A stretch of 5,843 nt of DNA from Pyrinomonadaceae bacterium (GTDB taxonomy: Bacteria; Acidobacteriota; Blastocatellia; Pyrinomonadales; Pyrinomonadaceae): contig JACMMN010000418.1 of NCBI GenBank assembly GCA_014379075.1, positions 1-5,843 of the forward strand. The letters are read 5' to 3'. Every line of letters starts with the position of its first letter. Position 1 is the first letter of the stretch. Under the pieces are notes generated by a model, which saw only the letters and a program-made list of their open reading frames with translations, did no database searches and was not told the DNA's origin. Shown in pieces: positions 1 to 5,843 of the stretch. The position numbers were made by a program, and so were the translations under genes.

Positions 1-462
1 TACACGGAAAGTATGTCGATCCACATCAACGGCGAAGAGATCAAAGCGGTCCACTATCCGAACGGCCATACGGATGGCGACACGATCGTCTTTTTCGTCA
101 AAGCAAATGTCGTGCATCTCGGCGATGATTTTTTTGTCGGGCGGTTTCCGTTCGTCGATCTCGACAGCGGCGGCAGCGTACAGGGTTTGATAAACAATAT
201 CGCAAGCGTAATTCAAACGATCCCGGCGGACGCTAAACTGATTCCCGGACACGGTCCTTTGTCCACGCACAACGATCTAAAGGCGTATCATCAGGCCCTC
301 GTCGAAACATCAAAATTCGTGCAGGACGAAATGAAAAAGAAGAGGTCGCTGGATGAGATCAAAACGGGCGGCTTGCCGGAAAAATTTAAAGAATTCGGGA
401 GCGGTTTTGTTAAATCCGAATTTTGGATCGAGACGGTTTACAAAAGCTACTCTAAAAAATAA
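1..462 (+). CDS. Metallo-beta-lactamase-fold hydrolase, C-terminal part (5' end outside the window)
   Basis: The reading frame is open from the first base of the window and ends at TAA 460-462, so only the C-terminal ~153 residues are seen. The ATG at 13 is internal: the first metal motif of the fold (HxHxDH) is absent and must lie upstream. Later metal ligands of the fold are visible: the His of GHTDGD (codon 67-69), the Asp of HLGDDFF (codon 124-126) and the His of PGHGPL (codon 250-252). This fits a zinc-dependent hydrolase with an intact C-terminal half of the active site. The fragment then continues into a Lys/Glu-rich helical tail ending in SYSKK, common in bacterial members of this group. 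The substrate cannot be told; relatives include beta-lactamase-like and glyoxalase II-like enzymes. Whether it is exported is unknown because the N-terminus is missing. It converges on the aldolase gene, with a strong hairpin between the two stops. Family assignment is firm; exact function is open. Confidence 0.9.
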   Translation, partial: YTESMSIHINGEEIKAVHYPNGHTDGDTIVFFVKANVVHLGDDFFVGRFPFVDLDSGGSVQGLINNIASVIQTIPADAKLIPGHGPLSTHNDLKAYHQALVETSKFVQDEMKKKRSLDEIKTGGLPEKFKEFGSGFVKSEFWIETVYKSYSKK

Positions 463-477
463 CGGGTGGACACTTTT

Positions 478-545
478 ATCGGCCGCAAAAGGCTCGAAAA
501 GCGCAAAAGAATTTTTTTGCACTTTTCGAGCCTTTTGCGGCCGAT
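478..545. terminator. Perfect 24-bp inverted repeat, likely two-way terminator between convergent genes
   Basis: Arms 478-501 and 522-545 are exact reverse complements (24 of 24 bp). Inside the 20-nt loop, GCAAAA (503-508) can pair with TTTTGC (515-520) after one C/A mismatch, which extends the stem to about 30 bp with a 6-nt tip. The element begins 15 bp after the stop of the metallo-hydrolase and ends 5 bp before the stop of the oppositely oriented aldolase, the usual place for a shared terminator. Neither side has a classical U-tract after the stem: the plus strand continues ATTCTTTAA, and the minus-strand transcript continues AAAAGTGTCC. Termination, or 3'-end protection, is therefore inferred from position and stem strength. 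It could also be a copy of a dispersed intergenic palindrome. Confidence 0.72.
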
Positions 546-550
546 ATTCT

Positions 551-1627
551 TTAAGCGACCGTTATTTCTTTCGAAAGATAAACGTCCTGGATCGCGTTCA
601 GCAATTCGACGCCTTCACTCATCGGTCGTTGGAAAGCTTTGCGGCCGGAGATCAGGCCGGTTCCGCCGCCGCGTTTGTTTATCACCGCCGTGCGAACGGC
701 ATCGGCCATATCGCTTTCGCCTTTCGATTCGCCGCCGGAATTTATCAGCCCGCAGCGGCCCATGTAGCAGTTGGCGACCTGGTAACGCACGAGATCGATC
801 GGATTGTCTGACGTTAATTCGGAATATATTTTCGGATTTGTCTTGCCGTAGCTGCTCTCGACATTCAGCATATTGTAGCCGCCGTTTCGCTCCGGCAGTT
901 TTTGCTTGATGATGTCGGCCTGAATTGTAACGCCAAGATGATTTGCCTGTCCGGTAAGGTCGGCCGCCGTGTGCATATCGCCTTCTGCTCCTTTGAAATG
1001 CGAATTACGCAGGTAGCACCACAAAATGGTCGCCATGCCAAGTTCGTGGGCATAAGCAAATGCCTCGGCAACCTCGGTGATCTGCCGTGTCGAATTGTCG
1101 GAGCCGAAATAGATCGTCGCACCGACGGCAACCGCGCCCATATTCCTGGCCTGCTCGATCGATCCGAACATTACCTGGTCGAACTGGTTCGGGTACGTCA
1201 AAAGCTCGTTGTGATTGATCTTTACGATAAAAGGGATCTTGTGCGCGTATTTGCGGGCTACCGAACCGAGCACACCAAACGTCGAGGCCACCGCGTTGCA
1301 TCCGCCTTCAATCGCCAGTTTCACGATATTTGACGGATCGAAATACTGCGGGTTCGGTGCAAAGCTCGCCCCTGCGGAATGTTCGATTCCCTGATCGACC
1401 GGCAAGATCGAAAGATAACCCGTTCCTTTTAACCGCCCATTATCTTTAAGCGTCTGCAGGCTCCGAAGCACGGCCGGCGTCCGATCCGAATCCATCCAGA
1501 CGCGATCGACAAAATCGCCGCCCGGAAGGTGCAGATCGTTTTTTGAGATCGTCTTCGATACATGATTTAAAAGTATTTCGGCGTCCGCGCCTAAAAGGTC
1601 CTGAATTTTAGCGTAATCAGCAGCCAT
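551..1627 (-). CDS. fbaB: Class I fructose-bisphosphate aldolase (FbaB/DhnA type)
   Basis: This 358-residue cytoplasmic enzyme cleaves fructose 1,6-bisphosphate to glyceraldehyde 3-phosphate and dihydroxyacetone phosphate, reversibly, in glycolysis and gluconeogenesis. It belongs to the Schiff-base (class I) FbaB/DhnA family, a TIM barrel distinct from the zinc-dependent class II enzymes. Visible signatures: SILPVDQGIEHSAGASFA (73-90) with the active-site Asp78; YPNQFDQ followed by GAVAVGATIYFGSD (164-177); ADLTGQANHLG (222-232); QADIIKQK, whose Lys241 is the predicted Schiff-base residue; and the phosphate-binding segments INSGGESKG (295-303) and GGTGLISGRKAF (321-332). Length and sequence agree closely, as I remember it, with E. 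coli FbaB (about 350 residues), including the C-terminal AIQDVYLSKEITVA. The ATG start is supported by an AGGAGA Shine-Dalgarno 6 nt upstream. The gene appears monocistronic: it diverges from the DUF3857 genes and converges on the metallo-hydrolase. No truncation or missing key residue is seen. Confidence 0.97.
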   Translation of the reverse strand: MAADYAKIQDLLGADAEILLNHVSKTISKNDLHLPGGDFVDRVWMDSDRTPAVLRSLQTLKDNGRLKGTGYLSILPVDQGIEHSAGASFAPNPQYFDPSNIVKLAIEGGCNAVASTFGVLGSVARKYAHKIPFIVKINHNELLTYPNQFDQVMFGSIEQARNMGAVAVGATIYFGSDNSTRQITEVAEAFAYAHELGMATILWCYLRNSHFKGAEGDMHTAADLTGQANHLGVTIQADIIKQKLPERNGGYNMLNVESSYGKTNPKIYSELTSDNPIDLVRYQVANCYMGRCGLINSGGESKGESDMADAVRTAVINKRGGGTGLISGRKAFQRPMSEGVELLNAIQDVYLSKEITVA

Positions 1628-1633
1628 TGATTC

Positions 1634-1639
1634 TCTCCT
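1634..1639 (-). promoter_or_regulatory. Ribosome binding site of fbaB
   Basis: On the minus strand AGGAGA lies 6 nt before the ATG at 1627-1625. This is a near-consensus Shine-Dalgarno at good spacing and fixes the start codon of the aldolase. Confidence 0.85.
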
Positions 1640-1680
1640 GTTCCAATATTTTATATAAATGTGGTGATTTAATTTGCGAA

Positions 1681-1689
1681 ATTATACCA
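1681..1689 (-). promoter_or_regulatory. Extended -10 promoter element for fbaB
   Basis: The minus strand reads TGGTATAAT, a perfect TATAAT hexamer preceded by the TGn extended -10 motif. It sits about 54 nt before the fbaB ATG, which would give a 5' leader of roughly 45 nt. No good -35 hexamer is found 16-18 bp upstream (the candidates there are GC-rich and unlike TTGACA), consistent with an extended -10 promoter. This is a sequence match only; the start of transcription is inferred. Confidence 0.6.
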
Positions 1690-1723
1690 TATTAAAGATT
1701 CTTCGGCTGCCGGCATTAAATCA

Positions 1724-1752
1724 TTGCTTTTAGTCCCGAATTTTTATAGACT
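1724..1752 (+). promoter_or_regulatory. Possible weak promoter for the DUF3857 gene pair
   Basis: TTGCTT (1724-1729) and TAGACT (1747-1752) are separated by 17 bp and match the -35 and -10 consensus only partly (3 of 6 and 4 of 6). They are the best-spaced pair I found on the plus strand of this A/T-rich divergent region and would give a leader of about 95 nt. The match is weak, so the promoter could lie elsewhere between 1690 and 1845 or use another sigma factor. Confidence 0.2.
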
Positions 1753-1846
1753 AACCAGCGAAATCAGGTTTATTTTGTCGATCTTCTAATTTACGACGCG
1801 AAAACCTTTGCTCCCGCAGTTTCTGTGCGGCTACACCCTAATAACC

Positions 1847-1851
1847 GAGGT
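1847..1851 (+). promoter_or_regulatory. Ribosome binding site of the first DUF3857 gene
   Basis: GAGGT lies 4 nt before ATG 1856-1858. It selects this ATG over the in-frame TTG at 1808. The protein beginning at 1856 also starts directly with a signal peptide, which supports the same choice. Confidence 0.7.
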
Positions 1852-1855
1852 AATT

Positions 1856-3871
1856 ATGAATTCGTTCCCTACCGTAAAGCTGTTTTGCGCGCTTTCGCTC
1901 CTTTGTGTCCTGGCACTCTCCGCTTCGCTTGCTGGGGCACAGGATAAGGAATGGCGTCCCGTGTCGCCGCAGGAACTCACCGCTAAAACTCCCGTCGTCG
2001 AACCGGATGCCGACGCGGAAGCGACTTTTTGGGAGATCCGGATCGATGACAGCTCATCCGATGATGTTTCGCTGCGTCACTATGTGCGCGTGAAAATCTT
2101 TACCGAACGCGGACGCGAAAAATACAGCAAATTCGATATTCCTTTTTCAAAGGGAATGAAGATCAAGGATCTCGCCGCCCGTGTTATCAAAGCGGACGGA
2201 ACGAGCGTCGAAATCAAAAAAGAAGACATTTTTGAGCGCGAAATAATCAAGGCCGGCGGTATCAAGATCAAAGCGAAATCGTTCGCCGTCCCGAATATCG
2301 AGCCAGGCGTAATAGTCGAGTACCGATATAAAGAAACGATCAATGACGGCGGGGCAAAAGGCATGCGGCTTGCCTTTCAGCGCGACATTCCTATTCAAAA
2401 TCTTTCGTATTATTATAAACCCTATGATTCGCAGAATCCCAAATATCAGAATTATAATTTTACAGACGCCAAGTTCGTAAAAGACGAGAAAGGCTACTGG
2501 CTCGCTACTCGAAAGAATGTGCCGTCTTTCCGGGACGAGCCGAGAATGCCGCCGGAAGATATGGTGCGGCCGTGGATGCTTCTGACTGGGACGCGAATCG
2601 GCTTAACCAGCATATCGGACTTCTCGATCTCGTATACGGTAAAGGATCCCAGCAGTCCACTCAAATATTGGGGAGCCGTAAGCTCGGAAAATGTTCCGCT
2701 CGTCAAGTTCATGACAAAATCGTCAGGCGACATAAAGAAAGCCGCCGCCGAGATAACTGCCGGAGCCGCGACGCCCGACGAGAAACTGCGAAAAATTTAC
2801 GAGTTTTGCCAAACGCAGATCCGCAACACTACTTTCGACACTTCTCTGACGGACGACGACCGGAGAAAACTGCCTCAGGTAAATTCGATAGGCGATGTCC
2901 TGAAACGGAAAGCCGGCAGTTCGCAGTACATTGATATGCTGTTTGGAGCACTCGCAAGCGCCTCGGAGTTCGAGACCAGGATCGCGTTCTCCGGCAATCG
3001 CAGTGAGATGTTCTTCCAGCCGGAAATGACCAACGAAAATTTGATTCATCCGGCGGCAATTGCGCTAAAGGTCGGCGAGGAATACAAATATTTTAATCCC
3101 GGAATGAGTTTTTTGCCTTACGGAATGCTGGTCTGGTATGAAGAAGACACGTGGGCAATGCTGGTCGGCGAAAAGAATTTTCTATGGCGGCAGACGCCGA
3201 TCACCCAGTTCGGCAACTCACTGTCGAAACGCAGCGGTAATTTCAAACTGCTTGACGACGGCACGCTCGAGGGCGATGTCCGTATCGAATACAGCGGCCA
3301 CCCGGCGCTCACCTACCGGATGGAAAATTATGACGAGTCGGCGAACAAGCGCGAAGAGAATCTGAAGGACGAGATCAAAGGCCGAATCAGCACGGCGGAG
3401 GTGTCGGAGATCAAGATCGAAAACCTGACCGAATCCGCCAAACCGCTGATCCATCAGTACAAGATCCGCGTGCCGAGCTATGCTCAAAAAACCGGTAAGC
3501 GTCTCTTTATCCAGCCGGGCTTTTTCGAATACGGCTCGGATTCATTGTTTTCGAGCGCGGCGAGAAAATACGACATTTTCTTTCGCTATCCATGGTCCGA
3601 ATCCGACAAGATCGCCATCGAATTACCGTTGGGCTTCGATCTGGACAGTGCCGACGCCCCGGCCCCGCTGACCGATCCGCAAAAAATAGCTTCGCTGAAT
3701 ATCAGCATGGCTATCGATAAGGCCAAACCCACTTTAAGGTACGACCGTCAATTTCATTTCGGCGGCGGCGGCAACATTTTGTTTCCTGCAACGGCTTATC
3801 CAGCGGTCAAAGGATTATTCGACGCCTTTCAAAAATCGGAAACGCACACGATAACTCTGAAGCAGAAATAG
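1856..3871 (+). CDS. Exported DUF3857 protein with an apparently inactive transglutaminase-like domain
   Basis: The product is 671 residues, starting at ATG 1856 (the frame stays open to a TTG at 1808, but GAGGT and the signal peptide favour 1856). Residues 1-28 form a Sec signal peptide (Lys8, hydrophobic core, AGA cleavage before Gln29). A beta-rich DUF3857-type domain follows (about 56-230), with the pattern SLRHYVRVKIFTERG then IEPGVIVEYRYKE. Next is a transglutaminase-like domain (about 295-425), then a beta-rich C-terminal domain ending in HTITLKQK. In the transglutaminase-like domain the segment that is normally GDCKD reads GSSQY, so Ser356 stands at the Cys position. His398 (in LIHPA) is kept, and Asn414 (YFNPG) replaces the Asp. 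The only Cys in the mature protein is C318, outside the active site. It is therefore probably a non-catalytic paralogue of the next gene, from which it is separated by 20 bp. The function is unknown; a binding or scaffold role in the periplasm or at the outer membrane is an inference. Confidence 0.92.
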   Translation: MNSFPTVKLFCALSLLCVLALSASLAGAQDKEWRPVSPQELTAKTPVVEPDADAEATFWEIRIDDSSSDDVSLRHYVRVKIFTERGREKYSKFDIPFSKGMKIKDLAARVIKADGTSVEIKKEDIFEREIIKAGGIKIKAKSFAVPNIEPGVIVEYRYKETINDGGAKGMRLAFQRDIPIQNLSYYYKPYDSQNPKYQNYNFTDAKFVKDEKGYWLATRKNVPSFRDEPRMPPEDMVRPWMLLTGTRIGLTSISDFSISYTVKDPSSPLKYWGAVSSENVPLVKFMTKSSGDIKKAAAEITAGAATPDEKLRKIYEFCQTQIRNTTFDTSLTDDDRRKLPQVNSIGDVLKRKAGSSQYIDMLFGALASASEFETRIAFSGNRSEMFFQPEMTNENLIHPAAIALKVGEEYKYFNPGMSFLPYGMLVWYEEDTWAMLVGEKNFLWRQTPITQFGNSLSKRSGNFKLLDDGTLEGDVRIEYSGHPALTYRMENYDESANKREENLKDEIKGRISTAEVSEIKIENLTESAKPLIHQYKIRVPSYAQKTGKRLFIQPGFFEYGSDSLFSSAARKYDIFFRYPWSESDKIAIELPLGFDLDSADAPAPLTDPQKIASLNISMAIDKAKPTLRYDRQFHFGGGGNILFPATAYPAVKGLFDAFQKSETHTITLKQK

Positions 3872-3880
3872 AAATAGTCC

Positions 3881-3884
3881 AAGG
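3881..3884 (+). promoter_or_regulatory. Weak ribosome binding site of the second DUF3857 gene
   Basis: AAGG lies 7 nt before ATG 3892-3894. It is a short, weak Shine-Dalgarno. Together with the stop codon of the preceding gene only 20 bp upstream, it suggests co-transcription and perhaps translation partly dependent on the upstream gene. Confidence 0.4.
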
Positions 3885-3891
3885 CTCTCAC

Positions 3892-5843
3892 ATGAAATAT
3901 CTAAAACGAAATCTTATCTTTTTGCCTGCATTATTATTTGCGGTAGTTGTTCTGCTCGGCCCGGCGGCAGACTCTTACGCCGCCGATGCTCCGCCGTGGC
4001 TTCAGCAGGCTGCCGCCGCCAAATTTCCGGCTTATGAAAAGGATGTCACCGCGGTAGTGCTTCATAAGGAGCAGCATGTGACCCTAGACAGCGGCGGCAA
4101 GCTCATCACCGTCGAAAAATACGCTGTTAAAATTCTTACGAGAGAAGGCCGCAGAGAAGCCTCCGGCGTGGCGTTTTACCTGTCGAATTTTAGCCAGGTG
4201 CGGGAAATGGAAGGCTGGCTGATCGCACCGGGCGGTTCGGTGAAAAGCTTTGGAAAAAAAGAAATAATTGACCGTATTTCAGATACGGACGATATTTACG
4301 ACGAGGGCCGGATCAAGATCCTTGACGCCTCATCCGACGCCGATATCGGTTACATCTTCGGCTATACCGTCACGACCGAGGATCGCCCGTTGTTCTACCA
4401 GGATAAATGGGCATTTCAGGACGAATTACCGACGCTGTTTTCACGCTACACGCTCAGCGTGCCGGACGGCTGGAAGGCGACCAGCCTGACCTTCAACCGG
4501 GCGGACGTCGTCCCGCAGGTCAGCGGCAACGCGTATACATGGGAACTTCGCGATCTGCCTCCGATCCCGTATGAGCCGATGAGCCCTTCCTTCGTGAACA
4601 TCGCGCCGAGGCTCGCGGTCAATTATGCTCCGTTGACAGGGTCGCAGGGCGTGAACCGCGTCTTCGCCGATTGGCTCGACGTCTCGAAATGGGCCACGAC
4701 TCTTTATGACCCGCAGGTTATAATCGACGACTCGGTCGCCGGAAAAGCGCGTGACCTGACAGCGGCCGCAAAAACAGAGCAGGAGATCATACAGGCGATT
4801 GGCTCATTCGTTCAAAACCTGCAATATATTTCGATCGATATCGGGGTCGGTTACGGAAACGGCATGAAGCCCAGGGCATCGAATACAGTTTTGAACCGCG
4901 GCTACGGCGATTGCAAGGACAAGGCGAATTTAATGCGGGCGATGCTCAAATCGCTGAAGATCGAGGCGTATCCCGTGATAATTTATTCCGGCGATCCGAA
5001 CTATGTACGCAGGGAATGGGCATCTCCCGGCCAGTTCAACCACTGCATTATCGCCATCCGCGTGTCGCCAGCGACCGTCGGGCCGACCGTGATAAATCAC
5101 GCAAAACTCGGCCGTCTGATGATATTCGACGCGACCGATCAATTTACGCCGGTCGGAGATCTGCCGGATTATCTTCAGGGAAGTCTGGGATTAATTGTCG
5201 CCGGAGAAAACGGCGGAATTGCCGAAATGCCGGTCACGCCGGCGGATTTTAATGCGTGGAACCGTGAAACCGAAGTAAGCCTGGCGGGTGACGGCAGTAT
5301 CAAAGGCGTAATTCGCGAACGCGTCAGCGGCCAGGAATCGCGTCCGGCAAGGACGATGCTTCGGTCGCTTTCAAACACCGATTTCAATCAATCCATCGAA
5401 AAATGGCTTACCCGCGGAGCAACCGCCGCCAAGCTGGATAGATTAACGACGAAGGACCGGCAGGCCGATGCCGCTTTTGAAATGGATGTCGAATTTAGCG
5501 TCGCCGGATACGGCCAGTTGATGCAGAATCGTCTGCTCGTCTTTAAACCGACGGTCGCGAGCCGGACGAACTCCGTCTATTTAACCGAGAAGCTTCGAAA
5601 GCATCCTGTCATGCTCGATTCGAATTCGTTCAATGAAAAGGTGACCTTCAGCCTTCCCGCCGGATTCGCCGTCGATGAAATGCCCGACGCCGTAAATCTG
5701 ACGACCGCATTTGGAAAATACACGACCACTTACGAAGTTACGGAAAGTAAGCTTATCTTTACGCGTTCGCTGACCACAAACCGTTCCGCCGTTTCGATCG
5801 AGCGATATAAAGAGGTAAAGGATTTCTTTACGAGCATGCTCAA
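3892..5843 (+). CDS. Exported DUF3857 / transglutaminase-like protein with intact Cys-His-Asp triad (3' end outside the window)
   Basis: The frame is open from ATG 3892 to the end of the window (650 complete codons, no stop). The last visible residues, ERYKEVKDFF, resemble the usual end of this family, so perhaps only 10-20 residues are missing. Residues 1-30 form a Sec signal peptide (KYLKR start, long hydrophobic core, cleavage after SYA). A DUF3857 domain follows (about 50-230), with VEKYAVKILTREGRRE, WLIAPGGSVK and ADIGYIFGYTV. The transglutaminase-like core spans about 285-420: NLQYISIDIGVGYG, YGDCKDKANLMRAMLKSL with Cys341, QFNHCII with His384, and MIFDATD with Asp413. A beta-rich C-terminal domain follows. 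This is a complete transglutaminase/papain-like thiol triad, so peptidase, amidase or acyl-transfer activity on an extracytoplasmic protein or peptide is plausible; the substrate is unknown. The gene follows its apparently inactive paralogue by 20 bp and is probably in the same operon. Domain assignment is firm; role is open. Confidence 0.93.
   Translation, partial: MKYLKRNLIFLPALLFAVVVLLGPAADSYAADAPPWLQQAAAAKFPAYEKDVTAVVLHKEQHVTLDSGGKLITVEKYAVKILTREGRREASGVAFYLSNFSQVREMEGWLIAPGGSVKSFGKKEIIDRISDTDDIYDEGRIKILDASSDADIGYIFGYTVTTEDRPLFYQDKWAFQDELPTLFSRYTLSVPDGWKATSLTFNRADVVPQVSGNAYTWELRDLPPIPYEPMSPSFVNIAPRLAVNYAPLTGSQGVNRVFADWLDVSKWATTLYDPQVIIDDSVAGKARDLTAAAKTEQEIIQAIGSFVQNLQYISIDIGVGYGNGMKPRASNTVLNRGYGDCKDKANLMRAMLKSLKIEAYPVIIYSGDPNYVRREWASPGQFNHCIIAIRVSPATVGPTVINHAKLGRLMIFDATDQFTPVGDLPDYLQGSLGLIVAGENGGIAEMPVTPADFNAWNRETEVSLAGDGSIKGVIRERVSGQESRPARTMLRSLSNTDFNQSIEKWLTRGATAAKLDRLTTKDRQADAAFEMDVEFSVAGYGQLMQNRLLVFKPTVASRTNSVYLTEKLRKHPVMLDSNSFNEKVTFSLPAGFAVDEMPDAVNLTTAFGKYTTTYEVTESKLIFTRSLTTNRSAVSIERYKEVKDFFTSML

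Noticed and set aside
13..462. Taking the ATG at 13 as the start of the metallo-hydrolase gene.
   Set aside because: The frame is open from base 1, no Shine-Dalgarno is seen before 13, and a protein starting there would lack the first metal-binding motif of the fold.
353..1333. Long plus-strand open frames (353-811, 466-909, 902-1333) across the aldolase region.
   Set aside because: They lie antisense to the well-recognised fbaB gene or overlap the metallo-hydrolase in another frame, and their translations look like shadow sequence rich in Arg, Ser and Cys with no recognisable domain.
1814..1830. Small hairpin CCGCA / TGCGG with a 7-nt loop upstream of the first DUF3857 gene.
   Set aside because: A 5-bp stem is expected often by chance. 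There is no U-tract, and it does not cover the ribosome binding site, so I do not call it an attenuator or riboswitch.
1808..1855. A 16-residue N-terminal extension of the first DUF3857 protein from the TTG at 1808.
   Set aside because: It would put a non-hydrophobic stretch before the signal peptide, and the GAGGT 4 nt before ATG 1856 gives a better start.
2080..3487. Minus-strand and alternative-frame open frames inside the first DUF3857 gene.
   Set aside because: They are shadows of a gene with clear domain content and a signal peptide; none shows a start signal or a known motif.
4911..5387. Open frames at 4911-5252 (plus), 4930-5142 (minus) and 5175-5387 (minus).
   Set aside because: They overlap the intact transglutaminase-like frame that includes C341, H384 and D413; their low-complexity Arg-rich translations have no family features.
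1..5843. Search for CRISPR arrays, tRNA genes, insertion sequences or toxin-antitoxin genes.
   Set aside because: No regularly spaced repeats, cloverleaf-like segments, transposase motifs or short paired genes were seen; nearly all of the window is explained by four ordinary genes.

Overview
The window looks like a piece of a Gram-negative bacterial chromosome of moderate GC content. My best guess is an Acidobacteriota member (Blastocatellia/Pyrinomonadales-like). This rests on the combination of an FbaB-type aldolase, a 'GHTDGD' metallo-beta-lactamase-fold hydrolase and tandem exported DUF3857/transglutaminase-like proteins, plus codon use that mixes GC-rich and A/T-ending codons. No rRNA or other phylogenetic marker is present, so this placement is an inference. 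Nothing suggests a phage, plasmid, insertion sequence or CRISPR array.

Layout. (1) Positions 1-462, plus strand: the C-terminal part of a metallo-beta-lactamase-fold hydrolase whose start lies upstream of the window. (2) Positions 478-545: a perfect 24-bp inverted repeat between two convergent genes, probably a two-way transcription terminator. (3) Positions 551-1627, minus strand: a complete class I fructose-bisphosphate aldolase (fbaB) with a good Shine-Dalgarno and an extended -10 promoter. (4) Positions 1628-1855: a 228-bp A/T-rich divergent intergenic region that serves the aldolase on one side and the DUF3857 operon on the other. (5) Positions 1856-3871 and 3892-5843, plus strand: two tandem genes separated by 20 bp. 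Both encode exported proteins of the DUF3857 / transglutaminase-like architecture. The second runs off the window, probably only a few residues before its end.

How the genes relate. The aldolase is central carbon metabolism and appears to be transcribed alone. The two DUF3857 proteins look co-transcribed and both carry signal peptides, so they probably act together outside the cytoplasm. The most interesting point is their contrast. The downstream protein keeps a complete Cys-His-Asp transglutaminase/cysteine-protease triad (C341, H384, D413). The upstream paralogue has Ser and Asn at the Cys and Asp positions (S356, H398, N414) and looks like a pseudoenzyme. I know of no established function for such a pair. 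No clear novel defence or mobile system is visible.
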